Assembly: GCF_048544455.1 (NCBI RefSeq)
Contig: NC_133537.1
Span: forward strand, 148,344,058 to 148,408,057
Direction of reading: 5' to 3'
Source: Silene latifolia
Taxonomy: Eukaryota; Streptophyta; Magnoliopsida; Caryophyllales; Caryophyllaceae
Length of the DNA stretch: 64,000 nt
Shown here: piece after piece, positions 23,234 through 34,473 of the stretch
Numbering within the stretch: position 1 is the stretch's first letter
Layout of the letters: each line of letters begins with the position of its first letter
Position numbers and translations under genes: made by a program
The notes under the pieces: generated by a model
Databases searched by the model: none
Seen by the model: the letters and a program-made list of their open reading frames with translations, nothing else
What the model was told of the DNA's origin: nothing

Positions 23234-23715
23234 CGCCTCGCGTAGCCTCACGTGTCGCTCTTGTGGCACTAAATAAACGGCCCCTGGCCAAGCTGAAATA
23301 AGCTAATGTCACTTTGCTCTTGCACTTTGACAATTTTTGTCGTCCTCATATCATCAAATAAACTAAATTCGCACCTTCAGAGTAAGCAAAAGCTCATGCT
23401 TATTTTCTAAGTTCATTACAAGCTCTTGCTTAGAACAATTATTCTTTTACATTTACTCGAACTACGGGCAAGGGTTTGATTTCATTTTTAAGTGAATACG
23501 TAGGCAATCCTTTACAGGATACAACCCACTATTTTTAAAATGTAAATAGAAGGACATTTGCATTGCATTTGGAATTCGACAAGAATAATAAATAGAAAAT
23601 CACAACGGTTTCATAACCATTTAACCTTTTTTTATTTACTTCATCCATTTTCTAATAGTAATAATACGCTACATAATAAAAATAGGCTAGGATTCTAAAA
23701 AACCCACCTTTTTAT
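23234..23715 (+). other. Element B internal spacer, no gene seen
   Basis: Non-coding element B sequence between the copia LTR and the microsatellite. It contains AAATAAACGGCCCCTGGCC and a segment GTGAATACGTAGGCAATCCTT that echoes element A near 8510-8530. Nothing codes here. Confidence 0.5.
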
Positions 23716-23918
<203 letters not shown>

Positions 23919-23926
23919 GACTCGGG

Positions 23927-25373
23927 CTATTCTTCCATCTTCCCCTTGCCCTTGTCATTTTTGTCATATTTCTTGTCACGACCTCGAGCCGGACGCTCTT
24001 GCGCCACTTCGGACCTAATCACCAACGGTCTTTCTCGAGGCCTAGACTTCCCATTCTTGCCAGTCACCATCTCTACGACAGGAGAGGTCTTCGGTTTCTT
24101 CGAAGGATGAATGACTCGGAACCCGGCTTCCTCCTCTCCCTCAGTCAAATGGTTCTCCTTCTCTTTCTCCACCTCGCGCACCTTGTAGTCAACGGGCTTG
24201 CGCTTCCTCAATCTCTCGCGCTCTTCCGGAGTAGTAGCTTTCCTCCATCGCAGATATACATTTCTTTGGGCCCATTTAATGGCCCACTCCCTTCGGCTCT
24301 CTGTAGTAAGCGCCACAGCAATCTGCGGGATGGTATCAAGCTTCGGGATCGTCTGTTTTAGCCCAACCTGTCTCATCAGCCTTTCCGGGAAAATGCACAC
24401 TATAAATTCCAAGCCAGGAATGCGCACGGACCGAGTAGGATCCAAAGAAGACAGTCCAGTGACAGATTTCAGATGCCACCATGGTACAATCCACCTAATC
24501 AACGGCCCATCGTCACTCTTCAGTTTGTTCTCCCAATAATTGCAGACTCGGGTGAAGTCCACCATGTAAAGCTTGGTCCTCATCGCAATTGAACGAGCAT
24601 GATAAGAAGGAACGTGAACTGGGGGCTCGATCAATCGGAGCCGTTCCATAAGTCAGACCTACCAAAAGCAGGTATTAAAAAAAATGAAAAAAAAAATGAA
24701 AAAGAAGAAAAAAAGAAAAAGAGAAGAAAAGTTCTTTTACCTGCAGAATGACGGGACTTCCCAAATATGGTAGGTCACGATTGGCTTTCCTGTTATCCAA
24801 GCCCAAAAGGATCTCACCTAGACATAAACAAGCTGGGCTCCTGCGCAGCTCCATTTGCTCGACAAGGCCCAGAAGACGGGGATCACCTCTCAAGTCTTCG
24901 TCAACATGCCCTTGGAAGACATACACGTGCAACAAGCAAAACCCAAATGCCCTTCGCCTGGCAACATAAGAAACGGTGGGGTCAGCCCTGTTAATAAATC
25001 GGTCAATGAAGTCCAACATTCGCACTCCCTTCGAGGTCACTAGACGGTCCACCTCAAGTCTAGTCAACCCAAGCAAGTCTCTAAATTTTCTCTTGTACCC
25101 TTGCGAAGTAGAAGGAATGGCAGGCAAGTGTTCGGGGTCCCACCCACCAATCGCAGCAATTTCTTCAGGAAATGGGCAAATATCGCCTCCGGGGAACGTA
25201 AAAACATGGTAATTCGGGTCCCAATAATTAAGACAAGCATCCAAGAACGGTTTGACAACCTTGATAAGCTTCAAACTCAGCAATGACCCGAGATTATAGG
25301 CGCCCATATCATATTTCTCCGTGTTGGAAAATTCGTTGGTCCATTCTTTTAAGCGAACCTCTAAAGGATTCAC
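23927..25373 (-). pseudogene. Antisense DUF7745-like gene in element B (2 exons)
   Basis: Lies opposite to gag-pol, between integrase and the 3' LTR. Exon 1 is 25,373-24,741 (211 codons). It ends with a GT donor after PVILQ. An 82-base pyrimidine-rich intron ends at AG, and exon 2 runs 24,658-23,927. Landmarks are NYWDPNYHVFTF and PFPEEIAAIGG, then RRRAFGFCLLHVYVF, RSPACLCLGEILLGLD and, in exon 2, RLRLIEPP, WIVPWWHLKSVTGLS and LKQTIPKLDTIPQ. It ends in a basic tail. These blocks match the DUF7745-type proteins common in plant genomes and in Tat-lineage extra ORFs; the function is unknown. TGA at 24,655-24,653, where the pattern predicts Trp just after the splice, is the only clear lesion. A TATA box lies about 90 bases upstream of the start. 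Confidence 0.8.
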
Positions 25374-25458
25374 GATGAAGGATTATTTTGAGAATTTTAT
25401 GTAATAAGACGAAGAAGAGACGGAAGAATTGTGTGAATAAAAGCTCCATCGACGTCTC

Positions 25459-25466
25459 TATTTATA
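25459..25466 (-). promoter_or_regulatory. Candidate TATA box of the antisense DUF7745-like gene
   Basis: Minus-strand TATAAATA in the context TTAGTATAAATAGAGACG, 86 bases before the ATG at 25,373. The flanking TTAGTATAAATAG is the same as in the A and B LTR promoters. A palindromic module (25,507-25,568) sits about 40 bases upstream. Confidence 0.65.
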
Positions 25467-25506
25467 CTAATTTCTGTTTCCAAAAATCCGCCGAACAGTA
25501 ACAATT

Positions 25507-25568
25507 GGGAACAGGCGCAAGACTGCCGCGCCTCTTCAAAGGAACGCAGCTCATGCTGCGCCTCTTCC
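25507..25568. repeat. Palindromic module upstream of the antisense DUF7745-like gene
   Basis: GGAACAGGCGCAAGACTGCC followed by GCGCCTCTTC and then CGCAGCTCATGCTGCGCCTC. This is the same two-part module found three times in each A and B LTR, here placed just upstream of a minus-strand TATA box. Confidence 0.8.
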
Positions 25569-26238
25569 TCAGCTTGACTTCTGTGATTTTCCGCGTTGGA
25601 TCTTTCCTAATTCCGTGATGAGTAATTTCCTATTCCTACGGGTTATTATTTTTGGTAAATACGTGGAAGTTACCATATTTCGTGTTTCCTAATTCCGCGG
25701 GCACGCATTTCGAGATGACATCGACATTTTCGTCATTTTACCACACTTGTACATATTCATTTTAGGAAATAATTCTCATTTCGATTTAAATTTATTTCAT
25801 TTATTTCATTTCTTTTTAATCATCTCATTTCTAACTTATAGATTTCTATTTTTTTTTTTTTAGGGGGTAACCCTCCTACCGTCCGGTCATTTCCGGCAAA
25901 ATTTTTGCATTTTTGCATTCTTTTGAGTCACTCGTTTTGCGCTAATTCAGGCCATGTATATATACAAATGTATGTTTTGCGTGATTTCTATGCAAATTTC
26001 GGCGGCATGACGGCGTAAACCGTCATCTACCAAACCTGTTCAACAGCTAACCTGCAGATACAAGCAACGCAACCCAGCAGCAAAGGCACTCAGGCCATCT
26101 TATATACAACTAAAAAGGGAAATGTACAACAAACTGGGGGCTCGAGCCCCAAACAAAGTCCAGAATGTTCAAAATGAAGGTCCAAAATGTAAAACTGTGC
26201 AAAATACAGCCAACAAACAAACAAAAACTAAAACAAAA
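25569..26238. other. Spacer between the two antisense genes, no gene seen
   Basis: AT-rich sequence holding the 3' flank of the plant-mobile-domain gene and the distal upstream region of the DUF7745-like gene. No coding signal or repeat beyond short T runs was found. Confidence 0.5.
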
Positions 26239-29200
26239 CTACTGCTGGTCGCCCTCCAGCTTTGCAACCCTTGCCGCAAGAGCAGCAATCTCGGCGTCTC
26301 GAACCTCGAGCTCCCTCAACAAACGAGTTGTCTCCTCCCGAGACTGGGTCAACTCTCGCTCCAACTCGCGGTCCCCCTGTAAAACAACAAAATTGGCTCA
26401 TGTCAAGCAATTACAAGAAAAGTTGGAAATCAAAAGTCAAAAATGAAACAGGCACAAGGTTCATACCTGACGGCCTCGACCACCGATAAGTGCCTCGACG
26501 GCAGTAGCTCGCATTCGGTTGGCCACCCTCCATAACGCCACGAACCGAGACGGTGCAACCTGCGTTTTCAAAAAGAAGTCCTCAATAATTGAACAAACTC
26601 AATCAAATGTGTTCTTACACAAAAATCACACAAAATTAGAGGTTTACCCTCCGAATCGATCTTCGCCGATCGTCCAGGCCAAGATCATCACGCCACGTCA
26701 AAGTCGCGTAGCTCGGAGATCGTCGTCCTCCCGGTCGCGTCAGTGTACTCGAGGGTCTCGGGGTACTCTGGGGGCTCGATGCCCGCCGCCTCAACCTCCT
26801 GCAAAACCAAATGTTTCTCATTAATCGGTGATCTTTCATCGTAGTTTCAAAAAATCAAGTAAAGTGGAAGAGTAAAGATGCTCACCACTACCGGCCAGTA
26901 CGCGAACCTCCCGTAGAGGAACGCCGAGTAGTCCTCGCCAGGAAGAAGGAGGGCGTCACCACTAGCGCCAGCCAAGTCCACCTCCCTCTCAGCCTCAGAA
27001 GGCTCCTCGAACATCGTCCTAGGAGGATCGACGGAACCGTCAACACGTCCCGACAAAGACCGACGAGCCAGCGCTCGCCCAAGTACCACACAGGACCCAT
27101 CGACGTCCTCAACAGCAGCCGGCTCGAGCTCCTAGGTCGAAGGACCTCAGCCACGAAAGGAGGCACTCCAGCGTACTCCGCCCAAGGCCTGGGCACCCAC
27201 TGGGACAAGATAAACAAAGGAATCAGTCTTATGATCAATTTAAAAGCGATATAGAAGCAAATGAATTTAAGTGAGATGTTTACGCTGTCTAGCTAAAGAG
27301 CGTTCACGTCCCGCCGGTAGACACCGTGAGAAGAACGCTTGCTCTTCGTCCTACACATCACCCAATCCTTCACCACGGGATAGGCCTTCTCCAGCGGCTC
27401 CGTCCTCTTGGGTGCGAGGCCCGGAAAGTAGGAGTACACCCACGCCTGCAAAGCAATATAGTCAATAACGATCTTTCGTGATTTGACAAAGAAAGGAATT
27501 GATTTTGGTCTAAATGAAGGTTCATACCTCCAGCAGTAGTCCAGGTCCGACAGCGCCAGGAGAAGTCCCCTTCTCCATCAACTCCGGACGAACCATGGCC
27601 CTCATAAAGCGGATGAGGACCGCAAAGCCAGCAGTGACCCAGTCCCAACGCCCTAGGGAGCTCAGGTCAGAAAGGAAGGGAAGAAGCTTCGTTGATAGCC
27701 TCTCGCCCTTGTCTCCGAGGTAAATCGAAGACAGAAACCACCAGAGCCACAAACAACCCCTCTGCTCAGTTGTACAGGGAGGAGGAGCCGTCTCCCTCCC
27801 GTCAATCGTCACCAGCGTCGGGATCTTTCCCGCAAAGTAGTCTCGAACGTAGGAGCTGGGCACCAAACCCGCAGACCGTGATGGCCTTTGGCGACAAGTT
27901 CCAACCGATCAACCTCCTAGCCTCGGCCGAGTCCACCCTCATGGTAGTCTCCGGCCACTCCACAGCCTCAGACCCACACGGCAGACCAGAAATCATGCCG
28001 TAGTCCTCCAGAGTAACTCCCATCTCACCAAAGGGCATGTGAAACGTGGAAGTTGTATCCTAGAATCGGTCCAAGAAAGCGCGAACCAGGCTAAGGTTAG
28101 CCCGCAGCTTCCTCTTCGCGATATCCCTCCAGGCCTGCACCAAGGCACTGAACGCTCCGCGCTCGATCATGGCGCGCTTCTCCGCCGACAGCCGCTTGTA
28201 GCACTCCATCGCTGTCGTGTAGCCCGAGAACGACCTGATGTTCCCGGCCTCCTATTGTGATTTGAAACAAAAGCTATCTTTAGTTTTTGAATGAAAATTG
28301 GAAGAGATATGAACAAAAAAAACGAAAGAAGGTGAGTGATGAGCAGTGAATTCCCCTTTACCAAGCTCTTCACCGTCCTGTAGGACAGGTGACCCACTGC
28401 AGCCCACAGCAAGTGCCTACTCTCCCAAGTCTCAGCCCATGCGGGAGCTCCTCTCAGCTGACGACCTCCTCGTCCAACGTTGGCCCGTCTCGGGGCCTCC
28501 TCCTCCTCAACAGCCTCCTCCTCGTGGATCTCGTCCCCACCAGCCATCACCGCAGTGGTGAAGGCCTGCTCCAAAGCCTCCTCGACAACAGCAGCATCTA
28601 TCTCCATGCGAGTCCTCCCAGAAGTAGAAGCCTCATCACCTGCAACATTAAAGCAAATTTAGGCCGCGTCACGTGACGACGAGCCTTGATTAAGGGATTT
28701 TCGAGCCTTTGGAAGCCCTGAAATCGCTCTTTTCTCGCCATGTTTGGCCACGTTCTCACAAACCCGATAACTCATGTGGTAATTAGGGTTAAGTCAAGCC
28801 TAATTTGAAGCCTAGTTTTGGGTTCAAATCGAAATTTTGGCAGCATTTCGTTATGACGGCGATTATGCCCTAGAAAAGTGTCCTGAAAAAGCTGTTGCAA
28901 ACTAAACTTCCGAGATGATAGGAAGTTTACCCATCATCCAAGGATCCCAAATATCAAGTTTCATCGCAAATGGACAATCCTAAGGCTATTTTCGAAACAA
29001 TTTACGGTTTAGCTGTGAAACCGTCTCACATTCGCTCAAGGGCTCAAAACTCAACGAAAATTCGAAACAAATGCATGGTTGTGTTCCTTATACTACCAAT
29101 TACCCGTTTCTAATGTCAATTTGACAAGGCAAATGCATTTGGGGGAAAAGCCCCAAAATTTTCGATCAATTGGGTTGAAAACCCTAATTTTTTCGATCCA

Positions 29201-29258
29201 AAATTAAACAAGTACGGAAGATTAATGCAAGAATGAGACACATACCTCGATTAGTCAT
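26239..29258 (-). pseudogene. Antisense plant-mobile-domain (PMD/MAIN-like) gene in element B, 8 exons
   Basis: Deduced exons on the minus strand, all GT-AG: 29,258-29,246 (MTNRG), 28,639-28,362, 28,251-27,528, 27,445-27,284, 27,199-26,886, 26,798-26,648, 26,559-26,467, 26,376-26,239. The first junction joins in phase. Landmarks are ETWESRHLLWAAVGHLSYRT, then HMPFGEMGVTLEDYGMISGL (the signature block of the plant mobile domain), CLWLWWFLSSIYLGDKG, AWVYSYFPGL and WVPRPWAEYA, ending in a Glu/Arg-rich coiled coil. PMD proteins include host MAIN family members and TE-borne relatives, roles poorly known. Lesions: TAG at 28,062-28,060 before the signature block, a one-base frameshift near 27,875, TAG at 27,295-27,293, and frameshifts in exons 5 and 6. 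Retained introns show it never passed through the element's sense RNA as spliced message. Confidence 0.8.
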
Positions 29259-29391
29259 GATTAATGCAAGCTTTCGGATCAAACCTTGGCGGAAATGGTT
29301 GAGAGTTGAGAGAGAAAGAGAGGATTTATGTTCCGAACAAATGAACACAACCCCTCTGTTTATCGCGTTTTTACGCAGAAAAAACGCTTTG

Positions 29392-29454
29392 TGGAACAGA
29401 CGCAGCAGGTGCTGCTCCTATTCCAAGAGACGCAGCTCTTGCTGCGCCTCTTCC
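29392..29454. repeat. Palindromic module upstream of the antisense PMD gene
   Basis: CGCAGCAGGTGCTGC followed by CTATTCCAAGAGACGCAGC and TTGCTGCGCCTCTTCC, about 135 bases upstream of the PMD ATG at 29,258. It has the same architecture as the LTR modules, and nothing else in this stretch resembles the LTR. Confidence 0.8.
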
Positions 29455-29703
29455 TTGTGTTCCCTCCATATGAGTTTTCAAAAATTCGTTATGAGTTCGT
29501 TATTTGTGGGCCCATCTTTGGTGCGCCTCTTCCCCGATGCCATTTTATTCTTTTGGTCCGTGTGACGATTATCTTTCATTCCCGCCCGCATCTCTAAACC
29601 AGCAGCAGACTATTACACGTTATTTATTGCTTCCAAGACCCTTGCTTGTCGCAACGAGCATTTATTCCTTCACAGGTGTTTCGACACGCCTTCATTATTT
29701 TTT

Positions 29704-29830
29704 CCCCAACGAGAGTAAGCGGATAGACTTTCCCTCTCGAGACATGGAGATTAATTCCCGATTTTGTTCCCCAACGAGAGTAAGCGGATAGACTTTCCCT
29801 CTCGAGACATGGAGATCAACATCACCCCCT
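29704..29830 (+). repeat. 65-base tandem duplication
   Basis: CCCCAACGAGAGTAAGCGGA...CGAGACATGGAGAT occurs at 29,704 and again at 29,769, nearly identical. It lies in the non-coding 3' portion of element B. Confidence 0.9.
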
Positions 29831-30084
29831 TTTTTTCCGAAGTTTGTTCGAAGCTGAACACGAACAGATTTCTCCCAGCAGTTCCCGCTTGCGTCCTGCT
29901 ACTCACAACATTTCTTGCTTCCCCTTGGAGTGCGACGAAGGTGTCGTTCTCCATAAGTTCCCAACCAATAGTGTTCCTACACTCACGCCTTGATTACCCC
30001 TTAAGTTGAACTTATATTCGGGCCTCCTTCCCGACGATGCTTTTCTTTAGGGTCCCACACCCTAGCACAATCCTTATATATCTT

Positions 30085-30150
30085 TTAGGTCTTACCCTTA
30101 GCTCCTATGCTTACCCTTAGCTCCTATGCTTACCTTTAGCTCCCATGCAC
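30085..30150 (+). repeat. Short tandem repeat CTTACCCTTAGCTCCTATG
   Basis: Three consecutive copies of a unit of about 20 bases before the 3' conserved end of element B. Confidence 0.85.
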
Positions 30151-30174
30151 CTCCGGAAGCATCTCGAGAAAGAA

Positions 30175-30406
30175 GTCTCAGGTATGGTCTCCTCTTATGG
30201 CTGGCGAGCCTCCTTACGTAGTCTAAGGGACTTTAAACCACCCTCCCCGATAGTCGACAGACTCTAAAATGTTCCCGACGACAGGTCCTTGGTTCAGACC
30301 CCTTGAGCCGCCTCGCGTCGCCATAGTCGTCAGGTTGTAATCTTCGATTGACCTGATGGCTATACTTTGACTTTCGCCTTGTCCAAGCCTCAGTCAAAGT
30401 GGGGCT
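30175..30406 (+). other. Element B 3' terminal conserved region with polypurine tract
   Basis: Nearly identical to 10,085-10,317 of element A. The polypurine tract AAAGTGGGG is at 30,396-30,404, directly before the 3' LTR. Confidence 0.8.
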
Positions 30407-32827
30407 CAGAGATACCTCATTTCTGTACCTCTCGCAAACCACCCGGTGATGATTGGGCCGCATGTTTGCTACGCGGAACGATTTGTGACAGTTCGTAAGT
30501 TTATCATCAAGTGATTGCTCAAATACTAATGTCTACCTCTTAGTTGTCATCTATGTGCCGATACGGTCGTTTTGACAGTAATTAGAGTACATTTGGAGTC
30601 CGGGCCTAAAACCATCTTCATTTTCTGATAACCATTAAATCCCGAGTCAGAATGTTCTGGAGTGTTCTGGATATTTCTATTCCATATTTTATAAATATTT
30701 CACAAATCTTTATCCTTTGGTAAACAATTTCTCGTAATATTCGCACAAGATATTAAGGAAAACCGAATTATTCCGTCCTTCTATAACTCAAACACGGAAA
30801 TCTTTCTTCCGCAGGAGGAAACCACTTGGGAACAGACGCAGCAGGTGCTGCGCCTCTTCCAAGAGACGCAGTGACTGTTGCGCCTCTTCCCAGGTCCTTT
30901 TCTGCGTAATTTTCGTATCTTTTTCATATCTTTCTGAGATTCACTTCCAAAGACTCTCTGAAACCCTAATTCCTCCACGTGATTAGTATAAATAGGAGCC
31001 TTCGCTCCTCATATTTCTCACGCGAGTGTCCGCCCTTCTCTTCTCCCTTTGCATTCTAGACCTTTGTTCTTACTTTTTGGCGTCTACGTGCTTGAACATT
31101 CGACCACGTAAGCTCGGATCCTTCTGAGTACCAGCCTCGTTTGCATGACCAACCAATTTGACCAACTCCGCAATCAATCAACTTAATTAATCTAATCGTT
31201 TTCCTCTTACGAGGTCACTTTCATATTTGCATTATAGTTCGAGTCGAGCATCGCTAATCGATAACTTAGTTCTTCTCGTTTCGTCAAACATGTAAGTCTG
31301 AGGGTGTAAATCCTCCTTTTATTTATTGTTATTTACCTTTTGTATCATCATTAATGTAAGGTTTATGTCGAAAGTACCTCTTAAAACCGATTTCTAAAAC
31401 CATGTTTTAAAACACTTTTTTTTACGGATTTCCAGAAGACAAACCGTCGAGAAAGGCGCAGCAAACTGCTGCGCCTCTTCGAAGGAGCGCAGTACCTGTT
31501 GCGCCTCTTCGTGAGGCTGCCGCAGTTCCTGCTTCCTTTCTTCTTCCTTCGTCCTCTGTAATTCGTATGTTTTGTATTTGTCTTATTTGTTTTCTTTAAT
31601 TCTTTGTTATAATAGCATGATAATCTCATATGTATATTGTTTATCATTCATTAACACGTGCAATTCATCATCAAATCCGACTTAAATCCCTTATAATCTC
31701 ATATTTGCGGGTTTTCGTCATTAAAACTCAATCCGGGTTGTAGAAATTCGATTTGTTCATATTAAGTTTCTGGAATTCGATCTTTGACATATTTTCATCT
31801 GTCTTTTATCGCATATTCGTCTTTAATCCATCATGTTTAGCCTAATTAATTCACCTATGTCACTAATCAATCATTCGTTCATGTAAATAATTAGTAATAT
31901 TTCGTCTCATCCATGTTTATCGTTTTCATGACCATCAATCATATGTAATTAACATGCTAATCACTTCCATCCGAGTCAAATAACATAATCAATCCTTAAA
32001 TTTACCCATTAATATTAACGATTTGCAGTTCCGGCTTCACAGCCAGAACTCACCCTTGGAACAGACGCAGCATCTGCTGCGCCTCTTCCAGAGGGCGCAG
32101 TCTTGCTGCGCCTGTTCCAGGATGATTTCTGTCTCTGAACTCCGTTGTTGCTTGACCTAGTTTAATTAGTTTACGTATTCAATTAACTATTATTCGTATT
32201 ATCGTTAATAATCTGTTCGTTAGTTCCTTTATTCTTTCTTTCTCAAATTATCCGTTTTAAAGGTATTTTCGACATAAATAAATAAATCCAATGTAATTAC
32301 TGTAATTTTCTATTATTGTATTATTTATCGCATTTGTATGATTTATTTGCATGCCTTCACATGTAATTGAGCATTAAATCCTACTTCGACCCAATTGTAT
32401 GCTAAACTAATTGTTAACCGACTTAGTTAATTCTCGCATGTTAAGATTAAAACTTGGATGTTGCATTGCATGCATATAATCGACGATATATCAAGTATAG
32501 ATGATGTCCCTAATCATTAGTAGAGGCCGCTATCAAGGCGGGCGGGATTAGGTGTTCGATCAAAAGAGCTTCCTAATACGTACCCTCACCCCTTACTCTA
32601 GATCTCTGTGAACACCCGTGTTCATAGGCATCCACGAGAGTCATTCTAGACATAGAATGCTAAGGTTAACGATTTCTTAGTGTTCATGTCTTTACTTTGT
32701 GTCTTGACATGACACGAGGTATTCGAACGGTTCCAATTTCCCATAAAAATTGGTGGCGACTCCAACAAAAATGCAAACGCTTGTTCTCTTCCTCCCAAGC
32801 ACCCCCGTGGGCCCCCCGCTGTCCACA
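30407..32827 (+). mobile_element. Element B 3' LTR
   Basis: 2.42 kb, collinear with 12,277-14,693. Its first four bases are CAGA instead of TGTA, so the canonical TG is mutated; it ends CTGTCCACA next to the TSD GATAG. TATA box at 30,987-30,994 and palindromic modules at 30,829-30,890, 31,454-31,510 and 32,058-32,120. Confidence 0.92.
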
Positions 32828-32832
32828 GATAG

Positions 32833-34383
32833 GAGATCAACTAAACTAATCAACAATATAAAAGTAAAGTAATAAAAACAAGCAAGATGATTAAAAAGAG
32901 ATGTAAACAATTGATTAAAAGCATTAGGGTGTCATGGGTTCATAGGGGATTAATAGGAGTTGATCATACAAACATATTCTCTACTAGATGCAAGCACTTA
33001 TTGTTGTGATGGGATGGAGTTGGTGTATAAGCTTACAATCCCTAAGGAGGTTTGGGTCCCGGAGCCGAATCGATTAGATTGTACAACACCTATAAGTCGA
33101 CTTAGTCCTTCCTATTCAACTATATGCATGGTCTAATTAGACTCGAGTTGGTGTATAAACTTACAAGTCTCATTGAAAAGATAGGTGATGGGTAAAAAAT
33201 GCAAGGATTCATAGGCTCGCATTTCATCAAACATAACATGTGCATAAATTGAAATCACAACAAGCAAGCAAATTAATTATAAAAACATATTAGATTAAGC
33301 ATGAATCAATCCCCATGTTGGTTTCCCTTAATTCCCTATTAACCCTAGTTATGGAAACTACTCACTCATTATCAAGTTCAACATGCTAACAAGGTTATCA
33401 ATCATACTAGCAAGGCAAAACATGATGAATAAATGAAAGTGATTAACAATAATTAAATAAGATTAAGAGAGAATTATACCTATGAAGATGATTCCAAATA
33501 ATAAAGCAAAGAATAATAGAAATACTTGATGATTGATGGAAGGTTGTCAATCCTCCAAATAAACCCAAATAATCTTCTAATTACCCAAAATAAAATGAAT
33601 AACAATAGAGAAATTAAGGAAAGATTTATATGGAGAATTGTATTAAAACTTGATTAAGAGTTAATTACAAGATTACTACTAGATTAAAGGATGATTACAA
33701 CTTGATTAAGAGAGCATAAAAAGATCATCCTAATCTAGGTATTACAAAGGGGTATTTATACTAAAGATTAGGTACAAAGATTAGGGTTACTAAGGGCTTA
33801 AATGACTATTAAGACCTTAAGAAAAGTTGAGGAAATGCTCCTCTCGAAGGAAATGAGCATATCCCTCTTGCTAGTCCCGTGTCAATATGCTTGTCCTGTG
33901 TTGAGGCACGGTTGGTACTACCTTGTGATCCGAGCGGGTCACAGATGAGACGCTCGGCTGAGCTGCTGTGGGATGCTCATCCTGGGCACAAGACGCTCGG
34001 ATCTTGCTGCTCAGAGACGCCCGGATTGTGGACAATCCGCTCGGATCCTGGGACAGACAGCTTCTCTTCTTTTTGCTCCTTAACAATCCGCAAGGATCGT
34101 GTTGAGGATGCAAGGATCCTTTCATCATTGCCCATTTCACTTTATTATCTACATAAGCCTTCTGGTAATGTCTTCTCTTTGATGCTTGGTCATTAGATGC
34201 CATCAATTTAGCTCCATCTTGCCTCATGAATGCAAGGTTAGCACTCATTTCCTACCAAGGGGACAAAACCTCAAAGAATATGCAAAATGGAAACTAAAGA
34301 TAAGAAATGACCCAAATAAGTGCTATAAAGCATAGGAACGAGGTTAATTCGGGACTAAATGTGCTCAAATATGGGTCACATCA
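32833..34383 (-). mobile_element. Element E 3' LTR, second fragment
   Basis: Continues the LTR broken at 12,276 and is collinear with 42,365 onward of the other E LTR. It ends ...GGGTCACATCA. On the minus strand it has a TATA box (TATAAATA at 33,753-33,760) and, upstream of it, a cluster of GACGCTCGGAT-like motifs at about 33,935-34,110. It lacks the hAT MITE present in the other LTR. Confidence 0.88.
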
Positions 34384-34473
34384 CTGCGCCTCTTCCAGAG
34401 GACGCAGTAGATGCTGCGCCTGTTCTAAGTTGGCTTCTGCCTCTGAACTCTTCTCGTTTTTTACGTAGGGCTT
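34384..34473 (+). repeat. Captured 90-base piece of element A LTR next to E's 3' LTR
   Basis: Begins CTGCGCCTCTTCCAGAGG and matches the element A LTR at 44,500-44,588 almost base for base, then switches abruptly to E internal sequence at GGGCTT/GCCAAAATGG. It occupies the place where E's polypurine tract should be. It is best explained by repair copying from the other E LTR plus its flank. Confidence 0.8.

Noticed and set aside
24198..24539. Plus-strand ORFs over the antisense DUF7745-like gene (also 24,748-25,286)
   Set aside because: Shadow frames of the spliced minus-strand gene; no conserved blocks.
34384..34473. Evidence that E's left LTR is an independent solo LTR
   Set aside because: It is flanked by CTGCG on both sides, but the second E LTR in the same orientation, the collinear internal region and the A sequence resuming only at 44,500 are better explained by one element with a repair scar.
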